Assembly: GCF_000747075.1 (NCBI RefSeq)
Contig: NZ_AVCH01000161.1
Span: 1 to 64,000 of the forward strand
Source of the DNA: Arenimonas malthae CC-JY-1
GTDB taxonomy: Bacteria > Pseudomonadota > Gammaproteobacteria > Xanthomonadales > Xanthomonadaceae
Direction of reading: 5' to 3'
DNA: 64,000 nucleotides
Shown: positions 44,533 through 52,594 of the stretch, piece by piece
Layout: each line of letters begins with the position of its first letter
Numbering within the stretch: position 1 is the first letter of the stretch
Notes under the pieces: model-generated
What the model saw: only the letters and a program-made list of their open reading frames with translations
What the model was told of the DNA's origin: nothing
Databases searched by the model: none
Made by a program: the position numbers and the translations under genes

Positions 44533-45708
44533 TCAGCGCGAGCCCGCGACGGTGGCGGCGACGGTGGCGTCGTCGAAGGGCTTGGTCTCGAGCGGCATGC
44601 CCGGGAAGAAGATCTTCTGCACGCCGCTGACCACCACCTGGTCGCCGGCGGCGACGCCCGACTCGACCACGCGCTGGCCGTCGACGATGCGGCCCAGGGT
44701 CACGTCGCGGCGCTCGGCGGTGCCGTTGGCGCCGACGATGTAGACGTAGCGGCGGTCCTGGTCGGTGAGGATGGCCTTGTCGTCCACCAGCAGCGCCTCG
44801 CGTTCGCGCGTGTCCACCAGCTGCACGCGGGCGAACAGGCCGGGCGTGAAGCGGCGGTCGGCGTTGTCGAGCACGGCGCGGGCGCGGATGGTGCCGGTGC
44901 GCGGGTCGACGTGGTTGTCGAGGAAATCGAGCACGCCTTCGTGCGGGTAACCTTCCTCGCCGGCCAGGCCGACGCGCACCGGGTTGCGCGCGGCGCGGGC
45001 GCCGGGGCCGCCGGCTTCGCGCGCGGATTCGGCGTAGCGCAGGTAGGTCTGCTCGTCGCCTTCGAAATACACGTGCACCGGGTCGAGCGAGACCACGGTG
45101 GTCAGCACGGTGGCGTCGGGCGTGGCCAGGTTGCCGGTGGTGACCAGGGCGCGGCCGGCCAGGCCGTCGATGGGCGCGCGCACCTGGGTGAACTCCAGGT
45201 CCAGCCGGGCCGAGGCCACGCGTGCCTCGGCGGCGCGCACGCCGGATTCGGCCTGGGCGGTGGCGGCGCGGCGCTGTTCGAGCAACTCGGCCGAAATGAG
45301 CTTTTCCGCCGCCAGTTTGCGGGCGCGCGCCAGTTCGCTGCCGGCCAGCGCGGCCTCGCTGCGGGCGCGGCTGAGCTCGGCCTGGGCGCGGTCGAGCTCG
45401 GCGCGGTAGCTGCGGGCGTCGAGCACGAACAGCACGTCGCCCTTCTTCACTTCCTGGCCTTCGCGGAAGTTCACGCTTTCGATGTAGCCGGACACGCGCG
45501 GGCGCAGCTCCACGGTTTCCACCGCGGCGATGCGGCCGGTGAATTCGTCCCAGTGCGCGACCGGGCGCGAGACCACGGGCGCCACCGACACCTGGGCCGG
45601 CGCGAGGCTGCCGTGTTCCTGGGCTTCGCTGCCGCAGGCGGCCAGCACGGCCAGGGTGAGCGCGAAGGTGGCGGCGCGGGCGAGGCGGGTGAGGGGATGG
45701 CGGTTCAT
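44533..45708 (-). CDS. RND efflux periplasmic adaptor lipoprotein (MexE-like)
   Basis: The 391-residue membrane fusion protein has a lipobox VLAAC (Cys25), a lipoyl/barrel-sandwich domain starting VELRPRVSGYIESVNFREGQEVKKGD, a long alpha-helical hairpin (about 100-165) and the beta-barrel with RARAVLDNADRRFTPGLFARVQL. It links the RND pump to an outer-membrane channel. It is the middle gene of a likely SDR-adaptor-pump operon read on the minus strand. Confidence 0.94.
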   Translation of the reverse strand: MNRHPLTRLARAATFALTLAVLAACGSEAQEHGSLAPAQVSVAPVVSRPVAHWDEFTGRIAAVETVELRPRVSGYIESVNFREGQEVKKGDVLFVLDARSYRAELDRAQAELSRARSEAALAGSELARARKLAAEKLISAELLEQRRAATAQAESGVRAAEARVASARLDLEFTQVRAPIDGLAGRALVTTGNLATPDATVLTTVVSLDPVHVYFEGDEQTYLRYAESAREAGGPGARAARNPVRVGLAGEEGYPHEGVLDFLDNHVDPRTGTIRARAVLDNADRRFTPGLFARVQLVDTREREALLVDDKAILTDQDRRYVYIVGANGTAERRDVTLGRIVDGQRVVESGVAAGDQVVVSGVQKIFFPGMPLETKPFDDATVAATVAGSR

Positions 45709-45739
45709 GGGGGACCTCGGGGGGAAATGAAGGAAGGGA

Positions 45740-46480
45740 TCAGGCCGGCCGGCGGCGGTCGAAACGCACCACCGCTTCGTAGCCGGGGGTGGCCAGCAGG
45801 TTCACCACCTGCTGGCCCAGTTCGGCCGGTTCCGGCCAGTCGGGACAGGCGTGTTCGCCCTGTTCGCGCGTGCGCAGCGGCGCGCACACCGACAGCTGCT
45901 GCACGCGCACGGCCGTCTGCAGGGTTTCTTCGCGCAGCGCGCGGCTGAACATGCGCAGCGCGGCCGACGCCACCGAGGCCTGGCCGTAGCCCGACCACGG
46001 CGTTTCGGCGGCCGGCCCGCCGACCACGACGTAGTGCGCGGGTCCGCCGTTGCCTGCCAGCAGCGGCACCAGGTGGCGTGCGGCGACCACGTGCGGGAAC
46101 AGTTCGTCGTCGAGCAGTCCGCGCAGGCGTTCGGCGGGATGGTCGAGCAGGCGGCCGCGCCGGAGCGCGCCGCCGACCATGGCCACCACGGCGCCCGGCG
46201 GGCGGCGCAGCAGGCGCACGGCATTGGCCAGCGCGGCGCCGGCGGTTTCAGTGCGGGTGTGGCCGGCCAGGCGAACGAGCTCCGGTCCGCCGGCGACGAC
46301 GAGGCGGGGCGAGGCGCCGTCGGCGGAGGCGGCGATGACCGGGTGGCCGGCCGCCAGCAGGGCCGCCACCACGGCGCCTGCGGCCTCGCCCGAGGCCTCG
46401 AGCACCAGCACGGGTCTGCGGATTGTCCCGCTGGTGGGACGGACTAGCCCATTATCGGAGTAAATCGGGACAATGCCCAT
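45740..46480 (-). CDS. Degenerate short-chain dehydrogenase-like protein
   Basis: The 246-residue protein has a Rossmann-like beginning (PVLVLEASGEAAGAVVAALLAAGHPV) in which the usual TGxxxGxG is altered, and a Tyr165 that stands where SDR enzymes have YxxxK, but the Lys is replaced by Ser169. It is therefore probably not a classical dehydrogenase; it may bind a dinucleotide as a sensor. The ATG at 46480 follows AAGG. It leads the efflux operon and is divergent from a LysR gene, with ATTGTCCCG motifs around its start. Confidence 0.65.
   Translation of the reverse strand: MGIVPIYSDNGLVRPTSGTIRRPVLVLEASGEAAGAVVAALLAAGHPVIAASADGASPRLVVAGGPELVRLAGHTRTETAGAALANAVRLLRRPPGAVVAMVGGALRRGRLLDHPAERLRGLLDDELFPHVVAARHLVPLLAGNGGPAHYVVVGGPAAETPWSGYGQASVASAALRMFSRALREETLQTAVRVQQLSVCAPLRTREQGEHACPDWPEPAELGQQVVNLLATPGYEAVVRFDRRRPA
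46422..46430 (+). promoter_or_regulatory. ATTGTCCCG motif, copy 1
   Basis: This copy lies inside the 5' end of the SDR-like gene and is followed by GGGAC, making GTCCC-N6-GGGAC. It is one of three copies of the same nine-mer within about 190 bases at the LysR/efflux divergent region, and probably an auxiliary regulator site. Confidence 0.35.
46466..46474 (-). promoter_or_regulatory. ATTGTCCCG motif, copy 2
   Basis: CGGGACAAT on the plus strand is the reverse complement of the motif and overlaps codons 3-5 of the SDR-like gene just after its ATG at 46480. Its orientation is opposite to the other two copies. Confidence 0.35.
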
Positions 46481-46607
46481 GGCGCTGCCTTGAAGGGAAG
46501 AAGCCCGGGCTTCCCTGCGGGGGAGGGTATGTAACGGGGAAGCCCGGGCGGGGAGCGCCAATCTAGGCCGACGGCCGGCACTTGATAAGCCGGCAATTCA
46601 GGGAATA

Positions 46608-46629
46608 ATTGTCCCGCCAACGGGCCAAT
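46608..46629 (+). promoter_or_regulatory. Inverted repeat containing the motif, probable LysR site
   Basis: ATTGTCCCG and CGGGCCAAT form an inverted repeat with one mismatch and a four-base centre, located 31 bases upstream of the lysR GTG at 46660. LysR regulators bind such dyads at divergent promoters. The two additional copies of the left arm near the SDR start support a shared regulator. Confidence 0.45.
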
Positions 46630-46659
46630 CGGCCTTCACGCCCCCCAAGGAGCCGCCCC

Positions 46660-47667
46660 GTGACCCGAGACCTCAACGACACCCTGATCTTCGCCAAGGT
46701 GGTGGAGCAGGGCAGTTTCACGGCCGCCGCGCGCACGCTCGGCCTGCCCAAGACCACCGTCAGCCGCAAGGTGCAGGAGCTGGAGGAGCGCCTGGGCGCG
46801 CAGCTGCTCAACCGCACCACGCGCAAGCTCGGCCTCACCGAAGCCGGCGCGGTCTACCACGACCACAGCGTGCGCATCGCCCGCGAGCTGGAAGAGGCCG
46901 AAAGCGCCGTCGGCCAGCTGCAGGGCGGGCCGCGCGGCTGGCTGCGGGTCACGGCGCCGTATTCGATCGGCATCCTGTGGATCTCGCCGCTGCTGGGCGA
47001 ATTCCACCAGCGCCATCCCGAGGTGCGCATCGACCTGCACCTGGCCAACGACACCGTCGACCTGATCGCCACCGAAACCGACGTGGCCCTTCGCATTGGC
47101 AACCTGCCGGATTCCTCGCTGGTGGCGCGCCGGCTCGACAGCTTCCGCACCCAGGTCTATGCCAGCCCCGAATACATCGCCCGCCATGGCGAGCCGCTGC
47201 ATCCCGACGACCTGCAGCACCACCGCGTGCTGGCCTTCGCCAAGCACCGGCACGGCAACCGCTACTACTGGCCGCTGAAGGCCGGCGTGGCCGGTGACAT
47301 GGTGGATTTCGCGGTGAGCCCCGTCTTCGTCGCCAACGACCCGGCCCCGCTGCAGGGCGCCATGCTCTGCGGCGAGGGGCTGCTGATGCTGAGCGACGTG
47401 AGCATCAAGCCCTTCGTGGAAAGCGGTCGCGCGGTGCGCGTGCTGGCCGGCTGGAGCGGCCCGACCGTGGATTTCAGCGCGGTCTTCACCCGCGGCCGCG
47501 TGCCGTCGCCGAAGGTGCGGGCTTTCGTGGATTTCCTGGTCGAACGCCTGAGCTACGACGCCTCCTACATGCTCAAGACCTGCCCGCTGCAGGCCGAGCA
47601 GGCGCGGCCGGTGGAGGCGGTGCCGGCCAAGTTGGCGGAGATCGCGGAGCGCTTCGTCGCGGCCTGA
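46660..47667 (+). CDS. LysR family transcriptional regulator
   Basis: The 335-residue regulator has the N-terminal winged helix (TLIFAKVVEQGSFTAAARTLGLPKTTVSRKVQELEERLGAQLLNRT) and a LysR substrate-binding domain from about residue 95 (GWLRVTAPYSIGILW). It resembles the CrgA/AaeR-like group. The GTG at 46660 follows AAGGAG. It is divergent from the SDR-adaptor-RND operon and likely controls it, as MexT controls mexEF; the inducer is unknown. Confidence 0.9.
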   Translation: MTRDLNDTLIFAKVVEQGSFTAAARTLGLPKTTVSRKVQELEERLGAQLLNRTTRKLGLTEAGAVYHDHSVRIARELEEAESAVGQLQGGPRGWLRVTAPYSIGILWISPLLGEFHQRHPEVRIDLHLANDTVDLIATETDVALRIGNLPDSSLVARRLDSFRTQVYASPEYIARHGEPLHPDDLQHHRVLAFAKHRHGNRYYWPLKAGVAGDMVDFAVSPVFVANDPAPLQGAMLCGEGLLMLSDVSIKPFVESGRAVRVLAGWSGPTVDFSAVFTRGRVPSPKVRAFVDFLVERLSYDASYMLKTCPLQAEQARPVEAVPAKLAEIAERFVAA

Positions 47668-47911
47668 CTTCGCCACGCTGGCGGCGCCGCAGTCCACTCA
47701 TAACGGGTGACAAGAGGGCGCCTGCGTTATTGCCGCTAGGCGCGGGATGATCAATCAATTGATCGGGGCTGGCCGCCGGTTGCCGATATCGGCTGATGGA
47801 CATAGGCCGGCTCCGCAGCGCGCCGTGACTGACCGGACTTGGCGGTTGCGCTTGCGCGCACCGCTGCGATGAGCGCCGAAGTGGAGGTCAGGCGATCAAC
47901 GGCCATGGCGG
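47668..47911. other. Intergenic region with a perfect palindrome, no gene seen
   Basis: No convincing coding sequence is visible between lysR and the TPR gene. GATCAAT and ATTGATC at 47749-47764 form a perfect inverted repeat around CA. The composition begins to fall from the genome norm here. No terminator with a T-run was found. Confidence 0.4.
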
Positions 47912-48502
47912 CTAGCCCTGCCTGTTGTAGCCGGAGAGGAAGAGCGGCACGGTCGGGCCGGGACCGTCGCCCTCGGCCAAGGCTTCGAACCAGGCCTGAC
48001 GGAGCTTGCGCATGTCTGCTGTCAGCGCGGGGAACATCTGCGGGCCAGCCACACCACGATCTACCTCGCGGATCGCAGCTTCCAGCTGCCCTTGTACTGC
48101 CTGCAACCATGCACCGGCATAGGCGCCGAGCACATCGGCATCTGGCGACTGCTGCGCGGTCAAAGCCATGGGCTCAAGCACTTGTACGGCGGCGTCCACG
48201 TCGCCTTTGACGATCAACAGCTGGCCCAGCTGGAACCGGGCCACCGAAAGCGCGGGATCAAGCGCCAGTGCGGCCCGGAACTCCGCCTCCGCGGCCTCCA
48301 GGTCACCCCTCTGGGCATGAATGGCCGCCGCCAACTGGTGGGCTCCGGCCAATTCAGGGGCGTCGCGCAGTACGGCCTGCAGCGCTGCGAGAGCGCTGTC
48401 GTCGTCCATGGCACCGAGGCCGTTGATGACGGCCATCAGGCGCTCCTCCGCCATGGAGGAAGAAGTTTGCACGTAGTCGATCCCCTGGTCCTGCGCACCC
48501 AT
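47912..48502 (-). CDS. TPR-containing protein
   Basis: The 196-residue cytoplasmic protein contains at least two tetratricopeptide-type repeats: AGAHQLAAAIHAQRGDLEAAEAEFRAALALDP at about 52-83 and SVARFQLGQLLIVKGDVDAAVQVLEP after it. TPRs mediate protein contacts; no catalytic part is present. The start may instead be the internal ATG at 48454. It is divergent from the Crp/Fnr gene across 285 bases and lies at the edge of the lower-GC island. Confidence 0.7.
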   Translation of the reverse strand: MGAQDQGIDYVQTSSSMAEERLMAVINGLGAMDDDSALAALQAVLRDAPELAGAHQLAAAIHAQRGDLEAAEAEFRAALALDPALSVARFQLGQLLIVKGDVDAAVQVLEPMALTAQQSPDADVLGAYAGAWLQAVQGQLEAAIREVDRGVAGPQMFPALTADMRKLRQAWFEALAEGDGPGPTVPLFLSGYNRQG

Positions 48503-48787
48503 CGCGATGACTCCGACTCCGGAGTCCCGATGGACCTCAAGCGAGGCCCGGAGTTTACACAGGCACTTTGTCCGCGAAACCGACCCCGCCCAATGTGAGA
48601 AAATCTCCCGAATGTAAATTTTTCACTTGCCGACTTCGGCCTGAAAAGGCGCCGAGCGCAGGGCAACCCGCCCGCCACTCTCCAGTGACGAACCAAGGAT
48701 TGGTGGCGACGGAAGTGTCTTGGCACAGCAGCGAAGTTGGCCCAGCCAAGACAGTTTTAGCGGCGTCCTGACGCCAGAGACACAGTC
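48503..48787. promoter_or_regulatory. Divergent control region between TPR and Crp/Fnr genes
   Basis: This 285-base stretch includes an AT-rich patch around 48595-48626 with an imperfect inverted repeat (GTGAGAAAA and TTTTTCAC), a CTTGGC/GCCAAG repeat (48719-48750, 20-base spacing) and a perfect GGCGTC/GACGCC dyad at 48762-48775, 12 bases before the regulator ATG. It is likely to carry promoters for both genes, possibly bound by the Crp/Fnr protein itself. No -35/-10 pair is convincing. Confidence 0.4.
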
Positions 48788-49444
48788 ATGCCACGCGGAC
48801 CACGTAATCCGAATCGATTGCCAGAGGCGATGATTGCCCGCCTCATGCACTTGGGCACCACCCACAGATATGACGCAGGCAGAATCCTCATAGAGGAGGG
48901 CGCGAGAGCTGATTGCGCTTATGTCCTACTCTTGGGGCGAGCAAGGGTTTTCACCGCCGATGCAGACGAACGAAAGCTCATCTACAACAAGATCACCCCG
49001 GGCGAGATCTTCGGTGAAATGGCCCTCGACGGCGGCACGCGCTCCGCCTCCGTCATTGCCGAAACCGAAGCTGAATGCCTGCGCATCCGGAGCACCGATC
49101 TCCAGTCCTTCGCCCTGGAGAATCCGGATTTCGCCTACTACCTCATGCTGGCGCTAATGGGCAGACTCCGAACCGCGACCACGCAGTTGAAGCGGCTCGG
49201 GCTTCAGAACGTCAGCGAACGTGTGATCAGCGTACTAATGGCTGAGGTTGAGAAAGTGGACGGGAAGCTCCTGCTACCGAGTTCGCTGACCCAGCAGGAA
49301 ATTTCTGACCGGATCGGCGCGACGCGCGAAATGGTCAACCAAGTTATTCGAAAGCTCATGCGCAGCGGGCACTTGATCCGCCTACCAGGCCGGCGCCTCC
49401 AGATACTCAAGACTCTGCCGGATACCAACTCATGCCGTCAGTAA
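48788..49444 (+). CDS. Crp/Fnr family transcriptional regulator
   Basis: The 218-residue protein has a cyclic-nucleotide-binding-like domain (about 20-135: GRILIEEGARADCAYVLLLGRARVF, GEIFGEMALDGGTRSASV) and a Crp-type helix-turn-helix (about 150-210: SLTQQEISDRIGATREMVNQVIRKLMRSG). The phosphate-binding cassette FGEMALDGGTRSASV resembles that of true cNMP binders. No Fe-S cysteine cluster is visible, so it is Crp-like rather than Fnr. Its 3' end overlaps the convergent small gene by 15 bases. Confidence 0.88.
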   Translation: MPRGPRNPNRLPEAMIARLMHLGTTHRYDAGRILIEEGARADCAYVLLLGRARVFTADADERKLIYNKITPGEIFGEMALDGGTRSASVIAETEAECLRIRSTDLQSFALENPDFAYYLMLALMGRLRTATTQLKRLGLQNVSERVISVLMAEVEKVDGKLLLPSSLTQQEISDRIGATREMVNQVIRKLMRSGHLIRLPGRRLQILKTLPDTNSCRQ

Positions 49445-49714
49445 GCATGCGCAACCCGCTTCGCATAACCCCATGGACTGCGCCTCTTTCGCGTCAATTG
49501 AATACTTGAGCACCCGTCCTTCAATATAGGCGTTGGTTACGTCAGGTCCGTGCTTGAAGAGCGGGTGCGTTGGCTCGCTTAGTCTGCCGTCAGAACGAAG
49601 CGCTCGGCTTCCTTCTGTGGCACGGAGTTCTCCAGCTTGAGATAGCCTGGTGAACGCTGCTTGGCTGTCTGCAACGTAAAAAGGCCTCGCTAGTTCGGGG
49701 CCGGCTCTGCGCAT
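49430..49714 (-). CDS. Small protein downstream of the putative immunity gene
   Basis: The 94-residue frame begins with an ATG sharing one base with the stop of the preceding gene (TAATG), which suggests coupled translation. The sequence (MRRAGPELARPFYVADSQA, ending CEAGCACLLTA) has three cysteines at the end and no recognised domain. Its 3' end overlaps the convergent crp-like gene by 15 bases. It could be an extra immunity or accessory gene of the toxin cassette, or a decayed gene; I am not sure it is expressed. Confidence 0.4.
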   Translation of the reverse strand: MRRAGPELARPFYVADSQAAFTRLSQAGELRATEGSRALRSDGRLSEPTHPLFKHGPDVTNAYIEGRVLKYSIDAKEAQSMGLCEAGCACLLTA

Positions 49715-50145
49715 TAGGTGAAAGCGTAGTTCTGCAGCTCGCCGGTCAATTGATCCCAACGCCCACTTTCAAAGGCCGTAACTGCTCTCTGCGCTTCGTC
49801 ACCATCGTGAAAGCCCGTCATAGTGACGCCTAGCTTGAGCAGGATGATGAAGCCCAATAACTCCTTGGGATTGCCGTCTAACCTGCAAAGCTCTCGAAAA
49901 GCCTTAGGGTCGTTGAACACATCAATGCCCAATATAGACACATACGCTTCTGGCAGGAAGTACACCTCCACCAGTCCGCGCGATGAAATTGAAGCCCCCA
50001 TTCCGTCATACCGGACGATGACTTCCCCAAGTCGGCTCTTCTCCTCCGATCGTGGCTCCCCCAAAGCTGATACGACATCGTCATAAGTTGCGCCGAATTT
50101 GAGACCGCCCGCCGATACGTATGGCTCTATCACAGTCATTTTCAT
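49714..50145 (-). CDS. Putative immunity protein of the RHS/LysM toxin cassette
   Basis: The 143-residue soluble protein contains GGLKFGATYDDVVSALGEPRSEE, a pattern shared by several small immunity proteins and SmpA-like lipoproteins, followed by beta-rich sequence. Its ATG overlaps the stop of the toxin C-terminus by four bases (ATGA), the classic arrangement of polymorphic toxin and cognate immunity gene. It would bind and neutralise the toxin domain in the cytoplasm. Base composition is lower in GC than the flanking chromosome. The family is not recognised precisely; the role is inferred from position. Confidence 0.65.
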   Translation of the reverse strand: MKMTVIEPYVSAGGLKFGATYDDVVSALGEPRSEEKSRLGEVIVRYDGMGASISSRGLVEVYFLPEAYVSILGIDVFNDPKAFRELCRLDGNPKELLGFIILLKLGVTMTGFHDGDEAQRAVTAFESGRWDQLTGELQNYAFT

Positions 50146-52577
50146 GGACCCTTCTTCAAATATCCCCTTCCATAAGCATAATCGAGCATCTCTCGTATTG
50201 CCGCATTGTACTTTGTCGTGGTTCCGGCACTTTGGACAGAGACACGACGTACGTCCCGGATTTCCATTGCCATCGCACCACGCATATTGCCGGCATCAAT
50301 CAACTGCTTGACCTCGGATCGATACATCACACCCGCCAGGCCCTGAGAGCCGTGGCTTGAGGTCAAAAAATGGTCCGCATAGTCCATCTGAATGGCTGGA
50401 CCGCTGTGAGTTGTGTGCGGACTCACACTACCCGCTGGAGCGTGGTGACGCTCTATGACCCCGCGCTGAGCAGAAAGCCGACCATAGGCCCCGCCGCTGT
50501 ATGTTCTTCCGGCTGCCGCTACTTCAACTGAAGGGACGTTTGCAACAGTCTGCGATGACAGCTCGCCCGTCGCACCAATCTGCCCACCGAATCGCGGGCC
50601 TCCACGGGACATGGCCGGCAGGATCCCTGCCCTATCTGCAGCCTTGGTCACACTTACAAGTCCGCGACCACCCGCGCGGACGGCGCCATAGCCGCCAGTG
50701 GCAGTTGTCACCAGCATCGCCGACCCATCCGCCATGCGCATGCCGTACTCGAAGTTGCGGCCGCTGTTCAGGGCCTCAAGGCTGTTGTCTGCCCAGTTCG
50801 AAAGGCCCGCACTGATGGCAGCCGCAGGATCGGAGGCGAACGCTCGGAATCCGGCTTGCATTTCCAGGTGTTCTTGATGGGCCTCTTGCCCCAGCCATCC
50901 ACCGGTCAGCTGGTACAGGGCCTCACCCTGACCGACGCGCTGAAGATGTGCTGCCCCCACAACACCATCCACTGCCATCTTTGCCAACGCGTAGGGCGTA
51001 CCGACTACAACACCCGACGTGATTGCGCCCCACTTCATTACCTCAGACATCAAGCTTGCCTTGCCGGACCCTTCTCCGGAGACGACTGGCCCGATATGCA
51101 TCGTCCCAGCCTCGTCATACCAATAGAGCGGCTCTCGAGCAGAGGACAGGCTGCCGTATTGCGGTACGCCACCTCCGCCACCACCTTCGCCATTGCCGTA
51201 CGGGTACGTGCCGATGTGCGACGCGGCGCCAGTGGCAGCGTCTGAAGCCAGGTCAACTGCGGCCCCTCCCGCTCGGGCTCCATCCCAAAGGAGATGGCTC
51301 GCCTTGTCCGCGGTACCCCCCGACTTTATGGTGTCTGTGAGCGTTACGCCGGAAGACTTAGTGGGGTTTGCCGAAGTGCGACCCTCCAGGCTTTGATCGG
51401 CATCGTTTCCTAGCGCATTTCCGAGGGCCATCAACTGCTCGTGGGAGAGCAGGTTGGCGTCAGTGCCCGCAGCTCCGCCTGTTGCCATACCACGGGCCGG
51501 GCGCTGTGACAGGCCGCCAAGATCCCGCACGGCGGCGTTACCCAGGGCATTACCAAACGCATCTGCCAGGATCTGCCCATAGTTGACCGGGTCATCGAAT
51601 CCAGCCGCGCGACGGGTGTGCAGGCTTACCACACCACCCATCAGACTGCCCACGATATCCTGGCCAATCTGGCCGGTGCCTCCAAACGCAGCCTCGGCGT
51701 TGAGTCCAAGTCCCTGGTTCGCCTTGGCGGTCAACACGCTGCTCACCGCACTGGCGGCTATGGCTCGCCAGCTAAACGACGTGTCTTTCACGCCCGCGAT
51801 CTTTCCGCCGACATAGCTACCTGCGGCGTTGCCCAAGACCGACCGAGCAATCTGGGTGGTGCTCGCCTTGTCCGCCAGAAGCTTCGCTGTCGAGCCGCCG
51901 TAAGCGCCCGCCAGTCCGCCCGAGATGCCACCACCGATGCCCGAGGAGACCGCATCACGCAGGCTGAAACTATCGACTCAACCCGCGGCCTTGCCCACCA
52001 ACTGGGACGCAACGCTGCCCGCGAAGCCGCCGATGGCGCCGGCCGTCAGACCAACCGCCGCGCCGCCTGCACCGCCCAGCGTAGCCAGGCCCGCCCCGAA
52101 GAAGCTGCCCGTGACGCCGGGCGTCGCCAAACCAGCCGTGTAGACCGTTACCGCAATCGCCACGACCGCCATGACGATCGTGGCGATGGGGTCGCACGCC
52201 GCCGCCGCAGGCGGAATGTACGGCAAGCTCGGTGTCGTCGGCCCGGTCACGTCGGCCGGGTTGTAGGGCTTGAAGGTGTTGGCGTCGTTGAGGCTGGTCC
52301 GCACCTCCGGCACGGTCAGCGTGCTGCCCGCCACCAGCGCCGAGCCCTCGTCCAGGCCGTTGGCGTCGGCCAGCACGTACCAGTAGGCCTCGTTGCCGTA
52401 CACCCGGCGCGCCAGCGACTTGAGCGTGTCGCCCGCCTGCACCTGCACCCCGCCCCGGCCGGACGCGCTGTTGCTGAACGCCGTCAGGCCGCCGACCGCG
52501 TCAAGCCGGCCGGCTTCGTCCTGCAGGGCGATTTGTTGGCCGTTGACGTAGGTGTAGCGGAGGTTGTCGCGGGCGGG
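50142..52577 (-). pseudogene. 5'-truncated RHS/LysM polymorphic toxin with intact C-terminal toxin domain
   Basis: Read on the minus strand from 52577, the frame starts without a start codon in RHS-type sequence (LRYTYVNGQQIALQDEAGRL), continues into a LysM domain (VQAGDTLKSLARRVYGNEAYWYVLADANG), a hydrophobic Gly/Ala region, and is then cut by a single in-frame TGA at 51978-51980. The same frame continues on to 50142 and ends in a toxin-like region with ERHHAPAGS, GPAIQMDYADHFLTSS and YNAAIREMLDYAYGRGYL. The first in-frame residues after the TGA include no well-placed ATG. It is most likely a displaced toxin tip left by recombination from a full RHS gene; the paired immunity gene remains intact. 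Confidence 0.75.
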
Positions 52578-52594
52578 TTAGAGGCTCCGCGGCC

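Noticed and set aside
40994-44743. A 1249-residue plus-strand frame opposite the RND pump
   Set aside because: The same artefact: long stop-free antisense frames are expected at this GC content, and the RND protein on the minus strand is full length with all motifs.
47749-47764. An Fnr/Anr box in the lysR-TPR gap
   Set aside because: The order is ATCAA-N4-TTGAT, the reverse of the TTGAT-N4-ATCAA consensus, so it is listed only as an unassigned palindrome.
50142-51836. An intact 564-residue gene starting at 51836
   Set aside because: The codon at 51834-51836 is TTG inside a continuing frame with no ribosome-binding site; the frame goes on upstream to the TGA at 51978, so a degraded longer gene fits better.
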